From assembly GCA_003864495.1 (NCBI GenBank), contig ML133401.1:1317308-1381307 (forward strand): a stretch of DNA of 64,000 bases, in the 5' to 3' direction. The number at the start of each line of letters is the position of its first letter. Positions within the stretch are counted from its first letter, which is position 1. The notes under the pieces were generated by a model, which ran no database searches, had not been told where the DNA came from, and was given only the letters and a program-made list of their open reading frames with translations. Both the position numbers and the translations under genes were made by a program. Positions 35,254 through 49,252 of the stretch are shown here, piece after piece. The DNA comes from Nemopilema nomurai (Eukaryota > Cnidaria > Scyphozoa > Rhizostomeae > Rhizostomatidae).

Positions 35254-38200
35254 TTATCGTCCTCGTTCCTCCCCATCCAGGTCCTGTTCCGGCAATTCGA
35301 TCGCTAGTGCTTGAACAATCCACGGGTCGCATTTGGACCCTTCCCTAAATTCCTCCATTGTCAGTTTGCCATCATCGTTCTGCAAAAGACATAAATGTTG
35401 TATCTGTAAATCCATTAATGATGCAGCGTGAAATCTACAGACACCTGTAACGGTCTGGTGTCAGGCTTTCAGTGCCCCTGCCAATCAGGGGATAGTTGAT
35501 GGATATCGCGCGAATGTTAGGCAGATTATACCAACATATATCGCTTAAAAACTCTCCCTGTTTTCATTGGTCCACGAAGGAAGGTCTATGAAAACCTTTG
35601 CGAGGAGGAAAATCAAACAGCCATAGACAAATGGAGCGCTCAAATTGAACAACCGTGCACTGCAAAGGGTTAATGCGAGTCTGGGAAATTAAGTTTATTC
35701 GAAAATGCAAACATCGTTTTATTGCAGACAACTTGAATTAGAACGTTACCAGACGGTGATCGACTCTAAGTTGAATTAATTTCAAAGTTGCACTTTCCCG
35801 CTAACGGCTTTTAATCAGCTGGTCACTACTTAAAGCTTCAACGAATGGAGTATGATAAACGAATGGAGTATGATAAACGAACGCAGTATAAACATGTGAC
35901 GTGCAACGAACAGAAAATTTCAGAGGCAAACGGAAAATTCCATTTTGGGCTGCATGCAGTTTTTCATTGTTTGGTTCACACAATGGGCACGACAGGATCC
36001 AATTCTGTTTTTGCTTAAATCAGCAAGCAGATTTTGCTCGATATTCGATCTGTTTATTTCTGCGCGTAATCCAAAATCCCATTCATCTTTCTACGGATTT
36101 ATAATTCACAGCATTATCTAAGCGGTTCAGCCTGTGACAAACTAATAACAACCAGATCGCCCCGTAGGCTCAATGCTGGAAACCTTTTATACGTCGCAGT
36201 GGGAGGCAGTGTAAATAAAGCATGTTCAAGATCGGCGTTGGGAGGCTCTCTAATACCATTTAGCAATGACATACCAGTATTGACCACTTTAAGATTACTT
36301 GATCACTTAAAAGTGCAAAGCCACTGGAATACACGAGTAGCAGATACAATCATTACGTCATCAGCAGTAATCAGCATTACGAGAAGCACTTGCCCAAGGC
36401 GTGCGCAGAAACGCGGCCTAATGATTCTGACAATGCACTTCACATTTTGCTTCGTCTGCAAACGTGATTGATCACCACATCATCATGTTAGATAAACTCA
36501 GAATTATTCTCTGCGTAATTACACCTTTCAGATCATTAACTTGGAAGTGAAACAAGTTCAACTTTATCAGAGCAACGTCATACTGTAAGCACATGCTTGA
36601 TATAGCACAAGCGTCGAAACGAGCAGCCGTTTTTTATGCCAATTACGTCACAGAATTTCTTTACCAACGTACAACAGCTGGTTGAAGAAGGGCTTACCTT
36701 GTCCATTTTGTGAAAAATTTTGTCTACTCTTTTCTCTGGTGTATCTTCGTCTTCTGGCAAATCAACCATTTTTCCCTATTAAAATTCAATCAACGTTAAA
36801 AGCCATAGAGATAAAGATATTTTGATAACGATACTGGCAATGAAAAACAAACTACTATCCGATACAGTAAAGATGAGTTTTTACGTCAAATTGGAGCACT
36901 AAAACATGCCTTTGCGTTGACTAGACAGCATTTTCACTTGTTACTTATATGTAGCCCCAGGTGTGGTTAAAGGCAAGGGGCGTGGAATCGAATATGGCGT
37001 AACGTAAAAAGTGACGTAAAAAACGTTAAAAGTGACGAATATACAAGTGACGTCAAAAAAGTTGAAGAAAGATAATGTGTCGATAGACATGATCGCGAAA
37101 GCTTGAAATACCTTACTGAAACGAGGGAAGCATAAAATCATTTTCACCAAAATGTCAGAAATCGCTTAGCTAGCCTAACTTCTGACTACCCGTTAGATTA
37201 AAACTCGATAGAAAAAACAATTGATTAGCTTAAGAGGACTGTATTAGGTAAATCGAATACTGACTTTATAGATATCATAGACTAGAGTGACATAGATTTC
37301 ACTCACATGTAGATTTTACCCTAACATAGATAGCATCTAAAATAGAGCCTATAGTGTCCTCGACCGAATGAAGTCTGAAACAAATTCCTACTGAATATAT
37401 AGCGGTATAAAGGATTAATTTAGCTACATTACATCACTAAGGATTACATCATATGGCGCAGTTGGCCCTATATCGCTAGGTTACACACACGCCTCCAGCT
37501 AAATATTTATTATCTACGTACTAAATACCATAAAAACAAAATACAAACAACCAGATGATTCTAAAATACCCTAGACGTAATCAGGTTGCCTAATAGATAA
37601 AAATAAATCCAAACACAAAAGAGAAAAATGCGATTAATATACTTTCTTTATTTAAAGTCATTCAAAGTCTGTCAATAGTCAATTACCAATTCACGACAAA
37701 AATTACAGATCTGCAAACACTTACCAACCAAGAAAATTAACGCCAAGTTTGGAAAGGAGGGTTTTCTTTACCTACCGTTACACGCAATTTGCCGTATAAT
37801 CAATGTGCTTAAAAAGCAGCATCAATTATGAAGCGCGTTCGTTGGGGCACCTCCACTTGCAAAAACAACAATATGAAACCTGAAAATATTCACTTACCAC
37901 CATACGATAAATTGCTTCAACAATATGAAGCATCTCATCCCTTGTGATGTAACCATCCTTGTCTAAGTCGTACAATGAAAATGCCCCTGTCAATCGAAAT
38001 GAAAATACGACGATCAGTCATGAAATGACACTACAACCTTCTTTGTTTAGCACTGTTAATAAATACAATAAGCTTTCTTAGCAGCTCTGTGCAACTTTAA
38101 CGATAAGGAGATTATTTCACTGCCAGCCACCCACAGAGCCTTAAAATCAACTCATTCGTGTCCTACCAATGAACATTGTCTAGTTTCAAAAGCCAAACCA

Positions 38201-41200
38201 ACAACATCAAAGAGGATTATCAGTGATAATTTCTAAGACGAATTAGTCAATCGATAAAAACATCAGCTTATGGACAGACTTTCAAACTACACCGTTTCAC
38301 TCTAACTTTTCCCATAGCTATGACGACATGCTGTTGCTATGAATACAGGCTGGCTTAACAGCGACTGATGACAAACGACTAATGTCCAAAGTGTGGCTTA
38401 GGGCGAAACCTGAAAACATGTCTAAGTTTCATTGCGATTATAAGAACTGCAAGAGATTCGTTGCAGGAAAATGCATTGGACCAGTGAATTATAACGTGGG
38501 AGATCCGATGAGAGTAAACAACAAGAATATCATAATTACATTCCAGCTTCTCGTCCAGACTTCCACGTGATGTTATAGACAGAGCAGTAATAAATTCCGT
38601 GAAGCTAATGGACCCGTCCTGAAACAGATGATCTTCATGCGAATAAATTATGGATAGGGATGATGAGTAGGATGATGCCTTTGAAACGAAGGAACAAAAG
38701 CAGAACGTGATGGCTTGTCGGTCTTCGACGATAGCTCTCTCGTCAATTGCTGTTTGCAGAATGGGTGTATCCTCACACAAACATTGGAAATATTGTCCGA
38801 AAAAAATGTCATTGACAGCAGGTGCTTCGTACTTACACAGAAACACAACAACTGCATGGATCGATGGTAATTCGTGTCATAAGGTCAGGGTAGCGTGAAC
38901 ATGTTAAGAGGAAAATGGGTGGGGGCGTTGTGGGGTTAATAGAATATAACAAAAACTAATTAGCATATACACTTACGTCATTCTTATCGAACACTTTGAA
39001 AACGAAGGCAGCGAATTTTGACGGGTCCCCGAACGGGAAAAACTGCTGGTAAATTCTTTCAAATTCCTACCAAGAAAAGATTTAGTCACGTAAGTAGCGA
39101 GGCAGCACCATCAGTTGATTAACCGGAGTTGCGATAGGAAATTACACCAGGAATGAGGCAATCACTGCGTCAAATATTCAACGCGCAAATCTTGCCTCAA
39201 ACAAAACGAATGCAAGTCCGTGATCCCTATTATCACTTATCGGCTACGTTTTATTGCAAAGATGAAAACACATTCGAGGTAAAATTGCCTAATTACTAGC
39301 TGCACAATTGGTCAATACAGCTGTAAAATGAACTAAAACTAGCCAAGGAATGCTAACATAAAATTATTTTTGTTTGCAACTTAAAACAAGGCCCCTCCGC
39401 ACTGATATAAGTCTATAAAATAGCTTTTATTTAGTAAATCAAATTTTTAACTCGACAACAAGTCAATGATCTGTTGTGACTCAGAAGATTTCTGTTGATA
39501 TGGACAGCCTTAAACAATACTGACAGACTTTGAAAAGCAGAGGATTCAGTTTGATATTGGTTGAATCCCTGGCTAATCCTATTGTGCAACTGCTTTGTCA
39601 TAGCAAATGACATTCCACCTTGGACAAAACAATATGTCAAGGTCTGATCTCTCTACAATCCTTTAAGTCTAAAGGAAGACAATATTAGGGTATGACGAGA
39701 AAGCTGCTCTGCAATATGCTGCTTGCGATGAACAGAAGATCCATCATCAAACCTACTTCTCAGCCTATATCTGAAGAAATTGTAACAACACATTGCAGAA
39801 ATGTGCTATGTGATAAAGAGACATAAACTTTGCTACCTTCATATCTTAAACACATAGTAAAAAATCTTTTAGTAGCAAGTGGCAAAATTTCCTGTGAAAC
39901 ATAAGCACAGATATTTACATATATAGACTGTGCTATAAAATCTTCCTTTTACTTGGAAGAAAAAGAGAAACCTTTTTTAGCAATGCAAACTATAGCATGC
40001 ACAACAGTTCTTGATGTACATATGACTAAATAGTGTCATATAAAAAGTGCATTGTTATTGGAAGGTGACTTCTAGACAGACCCAATTTTTGCTACCAATT
40101 TGAAAGGGAAGAGCAATAAAGGTTTATTATACACTGTTAAAGAAAGGTTTTGAAACAAAGCTAGCCACTGTGATTTTAACAAGTTCTAAATTTTTGGTAC
40201 TAGATCGACTGTTTTTTAAACATATCTTTATCATTATGCATTTTTGTAATAAAGAATTTATGACAGCTTCCTACTGAGCAAATCTATCTGTTTTTAACCA
40301 CAATTGTAAGGTCACATAGAACCATTCTTGGTTCAAATTGGTCCACAAACTGTTTAAAAATTGATGAGTCATACATTTTACTATAACTTAAAACAAAGTG
40401 AAAACTGTCTATACAATTTTTACCAGCAACTAATAAAACACAATCAAACATCTGCTTCATTTTGCTAACCAAATTCTAATTAAGCTGACAGTGAATCTTC
40501 ACTAATCTATTCTTGGCACAATAAAAGAAAACAGCTGAAAAATTCTTTATACCGCTTACATTTCCAAAATAATTTCATTGAAAAACCAAACTATTGTGAC
40601 CAATTCATAATGGCAGATAGCTTAGTATCAAATAATTATGCTTCATAGGATTTCATATGAAAAAGCATAGGAAAGTGATTGACAAGTACAACTTGATAAA
40701 CTCTGAAGCAACCTACATCTTGGTGAAGCTGGCCAGATGGGCAATCTTTCATGAAGTCCCTATACCTAAAACCAAAAAAACCTTATAACAAATCCTGGCC
40801 ATCATTGAGACACTTCACAGCTTTACCATTATTTACCACAAGCATATACCACATAGTACCCAAAAGAATAGCAAGCCTCTTTAGACAACTATTTCTACCT
40901 ATTCTTCTGTTCAAGTGGAGTCTAAAGTTGCAAAATGTAAATTGCAACCTCTGGTAGTTTGAGCTAACAGGAGAGTTAGTAGCTGAATTTTCCCAGGTGT
41001 TCCTTTCATTCCTTGACACTCTGTCTCTAATGGTTTTTACATTTTTGGTCACATTAAGCATTCTGGGAAAATGTGTTCCAAACTTAGGTAGCCCTAAAAC
41101 AGAATATTTTTTAAGAACAGCTTACTGCTAACAGGACTGTTGAGAGATGACATATTTCTGCTTTTTTTCAACTTTTGATTTGTAATGAAGTACTCAGGAT

Positions 41201-42838
41201 ATTTTAAGAACACTGGTCAGTTGTTTGCAACTATGAAACGTTATAAAAACTGAATAAAACCTGAAAAAGGAGACAACCAAAGCTTATGAAATCTGTCCTT
41301 CAATAATTAATGAGAGACATAATATGTTTCAGATCTCTACAGATCTAGACCAGAAATATAAGTTGGTGGTATTTTCCCGTCAAGATATAATTTGATCAAG
41401 AAGATGATGTTGTCAAAGTGGATTATATATATGTTGTTATTTCTGAAAATAATTAGCTAGTCACAAAACAAACATTAGCATAAGTAAACCTTTTCATCCA
41501 AGACCACAGAGGTTAGGCTTCATAAAAGCTAACAAAATTATTCTTCATTCAAACAAGTGGTAAATGTATTAATATAAATGATAATGCATAGTGCAAAAAA
41601 TAAATCTATCATAGAAAAACTGAAAAAGCAATATGAATTTTAAGTCATCTTTTACTGCAACAAACTGGTTATGACCAACAACTTCCATACAGGAAAACTT
41701 TCAATGGCTAGCAGAATTAATATCAAGTCTACACTCACCATTTCTGTAATTCTTTCTTGTCAACTACAAAATGCAATTTCAAGAATTTAGTTCAAAAGAC
41801 AGAGCTGGGTACACAACAGCTACTTAAAGATGTCACAACAGAGTTTACTGAAATATTTAAACTGCAGTTTTTTAAAGGTGAAAGGCAAATCAGTTATCTA
41901 CTTTTAGGTTTTCAAGTTGCAAGGAAAATTGTCCAACTGATCATGATTAGATTTGCAAGCATAGCAATGCCACATTAAACTTCATAAACAAAAATCACAT
42001 AAAGATTTTTTGAAAAAAATCAGTAGCAATAAATATTATAAGTTCATTGTATCTTCATTTGCCAAAATGAGCATAAAATTGGTATGTTTAAGCTACATAG
42101 GAAAATAGGACCTCAATTTTAACGTTTTTCATACGATTTTGCTTGTGGTTAAGAAAATCGTTTCTACTCTATGCTGAAGCTTCACCGAATGTAGCGCGAA
42201 GAAGGTACAACGAAAACACAAACGGTATTTCAAGTGCACGCAGAAGTTTATGAATTAGGTCTTCGAGTGCGGCAACAAACATAACATATATTCCAAAGCA
42301 AATAACGCCATTTCCTGAAATAGAAATGACACCTTCTTGCTAAACAGTATCAATAAAGGCACGTGCTAATGCACACCTCGATTCGTATTTGATAAGAAGC
42401 AACGAAATTGAAAGCAATTCTATTTCAGGGCCAGTTCGTCAGTTGAATCATGGAAACCGTCGGGTTTTGACAAACGAGGCGATTTATTTGCTTGTAAGGA
42501 ATAGCTTGAAAAAATAATTCTCCTGGCTTCCTTGAACCCTAAAAGACTGTAGCGTGGAAACCTGTCTTCGTTACCTGACCAATATTCAATTAAAACACCC
42601 TATGCTTTGATTTCAGGATTATGGACAAGCAACAGGCCAACAGAGCCTTCGCGTCAGTGCCACTGCAACATGAATGTGTGTAGTGCAATACCATTATCAT
42701 AACAGCAAAACCAGATACGAAAAAACAATAAAGGTCATCAAGTTGAATCGAAGTAAAAGATTTAGCCAACATACAATAAGTGGCCTTTTGTAGGTTGCGA
42801 ATTTCATCTTGTGAGAGCTTACTTCCTTTGTGTCCCAT
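35254..42838 (-). CDS. NCS1: Neuronal calcium sensor 1 / frequenin (8 exons)
   Basis: Myristoylated EF-hand calcium sensor that regulates channels, PI4-kinase and secretion in neurons and other cells. Exons, 5' to 3': 42838-42775, 41763-41739, 40765-40717, 39066-38977, 38618-38540, 37986-37898, 36775-36698, 35379-35254. Phases close to 199 residues against about 190 in NCS-1. It begins MGHKGSKL, with Gly2 for N-myristoylation. EF1 is the usual degenerate CPSG form (KDCPSGQL). EF2 (73-84, [12 protein letters not shown]), EF3 (109-120, [12 protein letters not shown]) and EF4 (157-168, [12 protein letters not shown]) keep all calcium ligands. The EF3-EF4 linker [16 protein letters not shown] is typical of NCS-1 and not of hippocalcin or recoverin. 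Exon 2 is only 25 bp. The last residues, [16 protein letters not shown], replace the family ending LSLYDGLV. Confidence 0.95.
35841..35876. repeat. 18-bp tandem duplication in the last NCS-1 intron
   Basis: Two identical 18-bp copies (acgaatggagtatgataa) stand head to tail, followed by a degenerate partial third copy. The site is intronic and no function is suggested. Confidence 0.85.
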
Positions 42839-45800
42839 TTGTTTTTCTGTCAGCTTCGAATGGCATTCAAATCGTATAAATATCCAAGCCTGTTCCTAGT
42901 ACTCTCAAAGTCAAAGATTCATGCATGTATTATGACATTCGCTGGGAAATTGTATGTTTCATCGCTTCTTGCTCCGAAAACGACTTCACACCCTATCATG
43001 ATGCTTTCAACTGCAGCAAAGGAATTTTGATCGGCCAAGATTACTTTATGGAAACGAGGCAGATGTTTCGCTACGAATTCAATGACGCCAGAGCACCGGA
43101 TGTTCCGATGATAGAAAAGGCAGAATGAAAAAAGAGCCGTCTTTCTTTTCTTGCCTCTTTCTTTTTACTTGATACGAGCTGGTACTCATTATTTGTATAG
43201 CTGTTCTCAACCTTGCACTAAGAAACAGCGTTTTGGTTTTCTTTACCTGAACAGAAGTTCTCTTAATTCTAACCAGGTGTTATATAAAGTGAGACGAAAA
43301 GGCCTCCGCCTTGCACCTAGCAACACTAGCTTTTCAAGAAGAAATCATCTGGTCGTAATAATTATCGAAGGCAGGCAACAGCTTGACAAATAAATCAATG
43401 GGCTGACGTTCGACTACTTCGAAAGAGTCCTGAACAGCATGGCGAGATATTAGTTGCATCATGTTCATTAATACTAACATATACTTTATAAACTCATTTG
43501 GCAATTTTGGATATGATATAAGTAAGATCGGTGCTCATGGAGTAAATAAACGTGAGAATTGAAAGCTTCTTATTTGAACGCATTTAAAAACTTCAAGAAT
43601 CAAAATCTAGCGAGAACTAGATCAATTTCATTTTCTGGTTATGCTGTATATTTACAAGTGCTGGTAAAGTGTCAAATTCATATGGTAATGATGTCCTCCG
43701 ATGCTTGAGCATTCAGTGGTGAATCGAAGACCTCAAAAAGCTGTTCAAATCAATCAATTACCCATGGGATAGTTGAATGCAATAGAGGCTCGATCAATAG
43801 ATTGCTAGTGTTGTAAAACATCATCAAAATCGAATCATCTATTCCTGCCCCAGGCCCCCAAAGATTTCTTCAAAATCCCATCTTGCTCCAGGCCCCCGAA
43901 ACCCCTAGGGTGGACTTGGCTGTCCTACAGGCCTGGGCAGCTAGACTGTTAATCGAAACTTATGTTTTAGCTTAAACCGATCATCTCTTAGATTTATTTA
44001 TAAGAATAATCAGATTTTTAACAAAGCTAGAAATTGCTTATTGCATAGACACAGATACAGACAATGGTAACAAAATAGGATTGTTTTATATCGACCTCTT
44101 GCAATAAAAGAAAACGATTTGCTAATGAGGCAGGTGCTATCTAGCAATATCTCTGTGAGTGATGCAATTACAGATTGGCTAGCTTACGATAGTGGCCCTT
44201 TGAATATTTTAGTTTGCAACAATGACATTGTCGGAAAATTATAAGTTTGATAAATGAATGAAGAATCCAATCCGGATATTTGCATTGCACGGTCAAAGCT
44301 GGCTAGTCGAATGTTAGCGCTTGGGTGTTCATCAGCTTTTCAAATTTAAATCATGTTGTGAGAGCTGTTTTAAAAGACATGCATGATTATGTCATCCAAA
44401 ATGCGCTTGAGGTATAATAGCTTATCATTTCTTATTATGAGAGTTAAAGATCTTTATCGCTTTCCATAGCAACAAATTTTCCAGTCAGATGAAAGTTGTT
44501 CGTTTATAGAAACACTATAATTTCCTTTCTTGTAGCTTTCTTTCATGGTAGGAAATGTCTGTTCAGTGAAAAAGTTACTATTAAAATCAATGGACATCGC
44601 AATCGTTTTCCTGCCTTTTTAGCATCTACCATACAACATTCCTGAATGTTGTTTTGGAAACAGGCTTCTTTGTAGAGACAGCAAAGCGACGATAACTGCG
44701 AAGTTTAGTTGATTATAGTAAAGCGGAGCAAGCCAAAAAATGTTGATATTACTAAACAAAACTGCCAAGCAAAACAGTCCAAGTCAGGAATGCCCTGGCT
44801 ATTTTAATCCATGATGTCTTAACCCAACTTTCTCGCGATTCTTCTCCATGAGGTTGTCTTGTCTTCGAGCCACACCACAAAACATGAGCGTTGGTGGCCG
44901 AATCCCACTTTTGCTACCTGACAAATTCTTGCAATGTGTGGTGTTTGTGCGGAAAAGCAAACTTTAAACGCGGTTCTCTCTTGAGATAAGAAGGAAACAG
45001 TTCTTACTTACTGGGAGCTGAAAGTTCAACTGTAACCTATGTATAGAGTTTTTCGGAAACATATTGAAGAATCGTTTTAGACTAGTAGTTTTATACTAGA
45101 AAATGATTTGATAAAAAAACCCAACGTTGATCCACCTTAATTTGTTGGAAATAAAATAAGTAAAAGGTCAAAATAATTGCAATACCCTCTGAATCATTGA
45201 ATTTACCAAAGGACCTTATATAGGGTTTTCAAAATTGAAGTTTCTGGATAAAATACCTTTCAGAAGTAATCAAAGTAAATGCTTCAAACACATCGTTCTA
45301 GTCTCTAAAAGAAAGTTTCCATTTTTTCCAATCAGTTGTTTTTGCTAGTGAGTAAGTTAGCCTCACGACTAACTCTGTACAGCAGAAAGTGTTATTTCCT
45401 TCTTAACATTATGGACGATCTTCACTTATGCCACATAAACTGGACGACCTACATCAATTCTAACTACTAACATATATTTCTTTTATTTGCAAAAGCTTGG
45501 AGTTCATCGCTTGCAAGAACGTTTCTAGCAAGATCTTTCCTTTTTCACTTTACAATACAAACATTTTTTAAGTTACCAGTTTTTCAGTTGTTTGACTAGA
45601 ATTGTCGAATATCAAACACAAGGATTCCCAAGGATCTACACAAAAAACATTGCAAAAGAAGACCCTGGTGGCTTCTTTACTCAAAGGAGATTAACAAAGG
45701 AGACCTGTTAGTTAAATAGTCTTCACTCATTGATTGTTTTGGCATTATAAAACTGCCCACTTACAACCCAAGTAAAACAATTTGCAGCCAATTATTCAAT

Positions 45801-47144
45801 CGGGATACTTTTTGAAACAAAATAATTCAACAGATTAGAATTGAATTTTCGCCATGGCCTTGATAGAAAGAAGAACTACTAAAGAAGTTATCTTGTTCGT
45901 TTAACAGACTTTTTGTTCTTGCAAGGTACTAACGACTTCTTTCGACTAGGGTGAAAGTTATAGCTAGGCCAAATCTTTTTCATTCTGGAATGGCACTGCA
46001 GCTCTTTCCATTTGGCCACCAGCTTAATAGATAAGTCATATTTTCTGCAAAACTTTCAGCATTTTGTTGACGCTTAGCAATTTTAAACGACTTTAAATCC
46101 TTTAGCATCAACATGCGCTTCACAACTTCCTAACAAATTGCAGACATTGATAATTTCTAGACAAAGCACCTGAAAGAAACGCATACAAGCTGAAAAATTA
46201 TAACCGAAAGAAGTCGAATTTATCGATTCTTTTCTTGGTAAACTGTTAGGCCAGAGCGAATTCCAACCTATCAGCTTTAAGCTATGCAGGCAATTGTCAG
46301 TTGTATGGTGAATTAATATAATGATTTTTAAAACGCCTTGAAAAGCCTTGATTTGAAAGAAAAAAACCAAGTGAATTACTTTAAAATGGGTTTATTTATC
46401 AATGTTTCCACCAGAGTTGTCTTCCTAGGACCTGGGTTGTGTAATGAGGACTTTCATATAATGGATAAGAATTGGCTCTTTTTGCATTGACAGGATAAAT
46501 CGGTGGCTGTTAGAAAAGCCAAGGAAGTAGTCTAGAGTGAAATTTTTGGAGTATATACATTCTGTTTACACTTTAAACTGACTCCCCTGCCTTAGTGCTA
46601 GAAAAAACTCTTTCGGTCAACTGTAATAAAGTAATTCTCTGCAAGAAACTGTCTGAACAGTTTTCTGAACAATTTTGAGGTTCAAAGAATAGATTGACTA
46701 TCCTTTACTCAAAGGTAAGAGCATTTTGGACAAGAATACCATGCTCCAAAAGATGTTATTTGTACTAAAAGATGCTGTTTGCCAATGAAGAAATTTACTT
46801 ATTGAATTTACTTACTTAAGTTATTGAACTTGAATGAAAAGATCTTTGTGTAATTTGTCTTTAATTGGAAAATTTTTGAAACCGCGCGTGAAATTATAAT
46901 TGATACAAAAAGTATTACATCATGGTGTTTGCAACAATATCGTTATGTTTTTAGCTCTCATCGTATGGATAAAGAGACGTATAACTTTGAATTTTCTCAA
47001 AAATACACAAGTTATCAGCCATTGAATAAGTTATTTAACAAATGCTCTGGGGCACAGAACTTCACAATAGCTAGAAATAGTGGAACCAGTTTTCGCATGA
47101 AGACGCGGGAAAAGGTTGCTATTTTCCCTTGGGCTCTTCTAAAA

Positions 47145-47203
47145 GTGAGGTGTGAAGTAACGGTGATAAATTTTAATATACAGCCATATTCTCTTCTTAC
47201 CAC
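47145..47203. repeat. Dispersed 59-bp repeat, copy 1
   Basis: This 59-bp stretch starts gtgaggtgtgaagtaacgg and ends ctcttcttaccac. It recurs in the same orientation at 48755-48813 with about three substitutions. The flanks do not match. It probably belongs to an interspersed repeat family whose full extent cannot be seen. Confidence 0.8.
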
Positions 47204-48754
47204 CCTCTAGTATTTTCGGTACGCAGTTGGCCATCCATTTTATCAGCTTTTGGTCATTTTCCGACGTTTGTACTTTCTGATGAGTGTCCGAAGTAATGGA
47301 AGCATGCGAAAACCTGGCACGAAGCCAGCATTGGAAAGATGGTCGAGGCAAGCAGAGTTAAGGTCGAATTGTTAACTGAGCAAAGTGTAAGTTCTGGTAG
47401 CCTGTTCTTTTAGAAACACAAATAATTTTGTTACCCAGCATTTTCTACAACGTTTAAATATAAGATAAATGTTTAAAAAAAACAGAAGCTTGGTTTACAA
47501 ACAATTTAAGAAATGTCAAGATGTGAAAAAATTTGGAGGCAACGGAGCGGAGCCCCCTCCCTGCATTAGCTTACAAATTATTTAGCTTTAATTATTTGCC
47601 ACGATTAAATAAACAATATGATATAAAATATGATATGAAACGATCAAGCATGATGTAAAGAGTTAAAGATAATTCTAAATTAGAAATTATAAAAAGCTTT
47701 AAAGCAAAAAAACAAATAGAAAGAAAGCAGAAGAGGAGAGGAGATCTCATTTGGTAGGTTAACATCGACGTTAGGGCATGTCTACATTGCCTAGCGCTAA
47801 AGACAAGCATTTAACGCGGGCTGCAAAATGCCCATCAGTTGCCGCGACTCGCTTTATCACTGTGAGCACTATCATTGGTACACATATACTAATACAAGAC
47901 GGGAAATTCTCACTAGGACACTTTTTTCTGTTGCGTTGTCTCAAAAGCTGGAGTTGCAGCAGGTATAATTTAAGGACTTATCACTGCACCAAACAGCGAA
48001 AGTACCAGAGTATTGGGACCAAATAGGGTGTGGCTACTGGTGTAGCTAAGTTTTGATTGGACCTTTCTTGGGAGGGAATAAAAACGTTTTACATCATTTC
48101 CAGGGAAACTATCAGTGTAACTTCCACGAATTACTAGCTACATCTACTAATTATGCCGAACTACATCTACCACTGAATATGTATGCAATTTACCAGAACA
48201 TATCCAACATGACAGAGTAGCAAACCTGATAACAAAGAAGTTTTTCTTCACACCCTATGGAGTCAATATAGTATTTATTTGGAATAGAGAGAAAACGAAG
48301 TGTAATGCAACTTACTGTGTATGTAGGTTTTTGATTTCAAAGGCAAGTCAACTGACTTTTAGAGACCAGATCTCTAATCTTGTTACACCTCAATGCGTCT
48401 AAGAACTTTCAAAACTAAAGCCTTGCTGTATATTTCATATTTTTTTTGCGATATGAAGCTTGTCTTCTTCAACTATATAATACAATTCTGTGGCTGAGGC
48501 ATGGAACGTATGGGAGCAGCCATATGGGCGGGTCTTTGGGCCTAAAATTCTCTAAAATTTCTCAGATCTTGGTTTGCGGTCACTGGCGAGCCAGTAAAAT
48601 GACATTCACGAGAGCAACATCAGCAAAGATCGCAACCCAAAGGCTCTCCTGAGAGTACTTTGCAGACAGGAGCACTACAAAGGATGGAACAGGGCATAGT
48701 CAATGAACAGGGTATGGCCCGGGTTATTATGTGTAAGCCACAATGAAGTGTGAA

Positions 48755-48813
48755 GTGAGGTGTGAAGTAACGGTGATATATTTTAATATATAGCCATACT
48801 CTCTTCTTACCAC
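48755..48813. repeat. Dispersed 59-bp repeat, copy 2
   Basis: Second copy of the repeat at 47145-47203, in the same orientation and 1.6 kb away. Only this copy is preceded by an extra tgaagt duplication of its own start. Both copies could be conserved ends of longer, otherwise decayed elements. Confidence 0.8.
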
Positions 48814-49210
48814 TTAACAGATTGCGAGAGATCGGCACCTGCACTGTTTGGCCTCTAGTACCGCCACTGTATCGAACTGCGACTGGTTTTCTTGCGTCAA
48901 CTTTTTATTTCTTTTCGAAGGTTATTGGAAAAAATCAGATCTTAACCGAAAAGTTTTGGGGAGGCAAAATCTGCTAATTGGGCTGGAAATGTTTCGTCGT
49001 TGTTACTCTCCCCCTTGCTTTGTAATGGGGTTTGAGTAGGCAGAGATCGATAACGAGAGGTAGCTCGTATTGAGGTTATGAACTGATTAATGATTCTAAA
49101 CAGCGATTACAATATATGCAAACAGGAAGATTATTATATGCACAATTAGCATAAATAAGTGATTAGATTCCAGTCCTACTACAGCATCGACCGGCTCTTC
49201 ATGAGGAAGA

Positions 49211-49252
49211 AACGCATGCGCAGCCCTCGGAGAGGTAAGACACGCATGCGTA
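49211..49252 (+). promoter_or_regulatory. Two NRF-1-like GCATGCG sites in the Ro60 promoter
   Basis: Two CGCATGCG palindromes, at 49213-49220 (followed by CAG) and 49243-49250, stand about 30 bp apart and about 80-115 bp upstream of the Ro60 ATG. They match one half of the NRF-1 consensus, a common activator site in TATA-less housekeeping promoters. Function is inferred from sequence and position. Confidence 0.45.

Larger units (their letters stand above)
42839..49200. other. Gene-poor interval between NCS-1 and Ro60
   Basis: About 6.4 kb of AT-rich sequence between two divergently transcribed genes. Open frames are short, mostly begin without splice or homology context, and none is recognised. 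It should hold the NCS-1 promoter at its left end. A Y-RNA-like or tRNA-like gene was looked for by eye and not found. The only internal structure noted is a 59-bp sequence present twice. Confidence 0.5.

Noticed and set aside
36199..36471. 90-codon plus-strand frame
   Set aside because: It lies within an NCS-1 intron, on the opposite strand, with no recognisable domain.
47281..47310. Possible Y RNA (gtccgaagtaatgg resembles the Ro-binding stem)
   Set aside because: No matching complementary 3' strand, no terminal T-run at the right distance and no type-3 Pol III promoter were visible.
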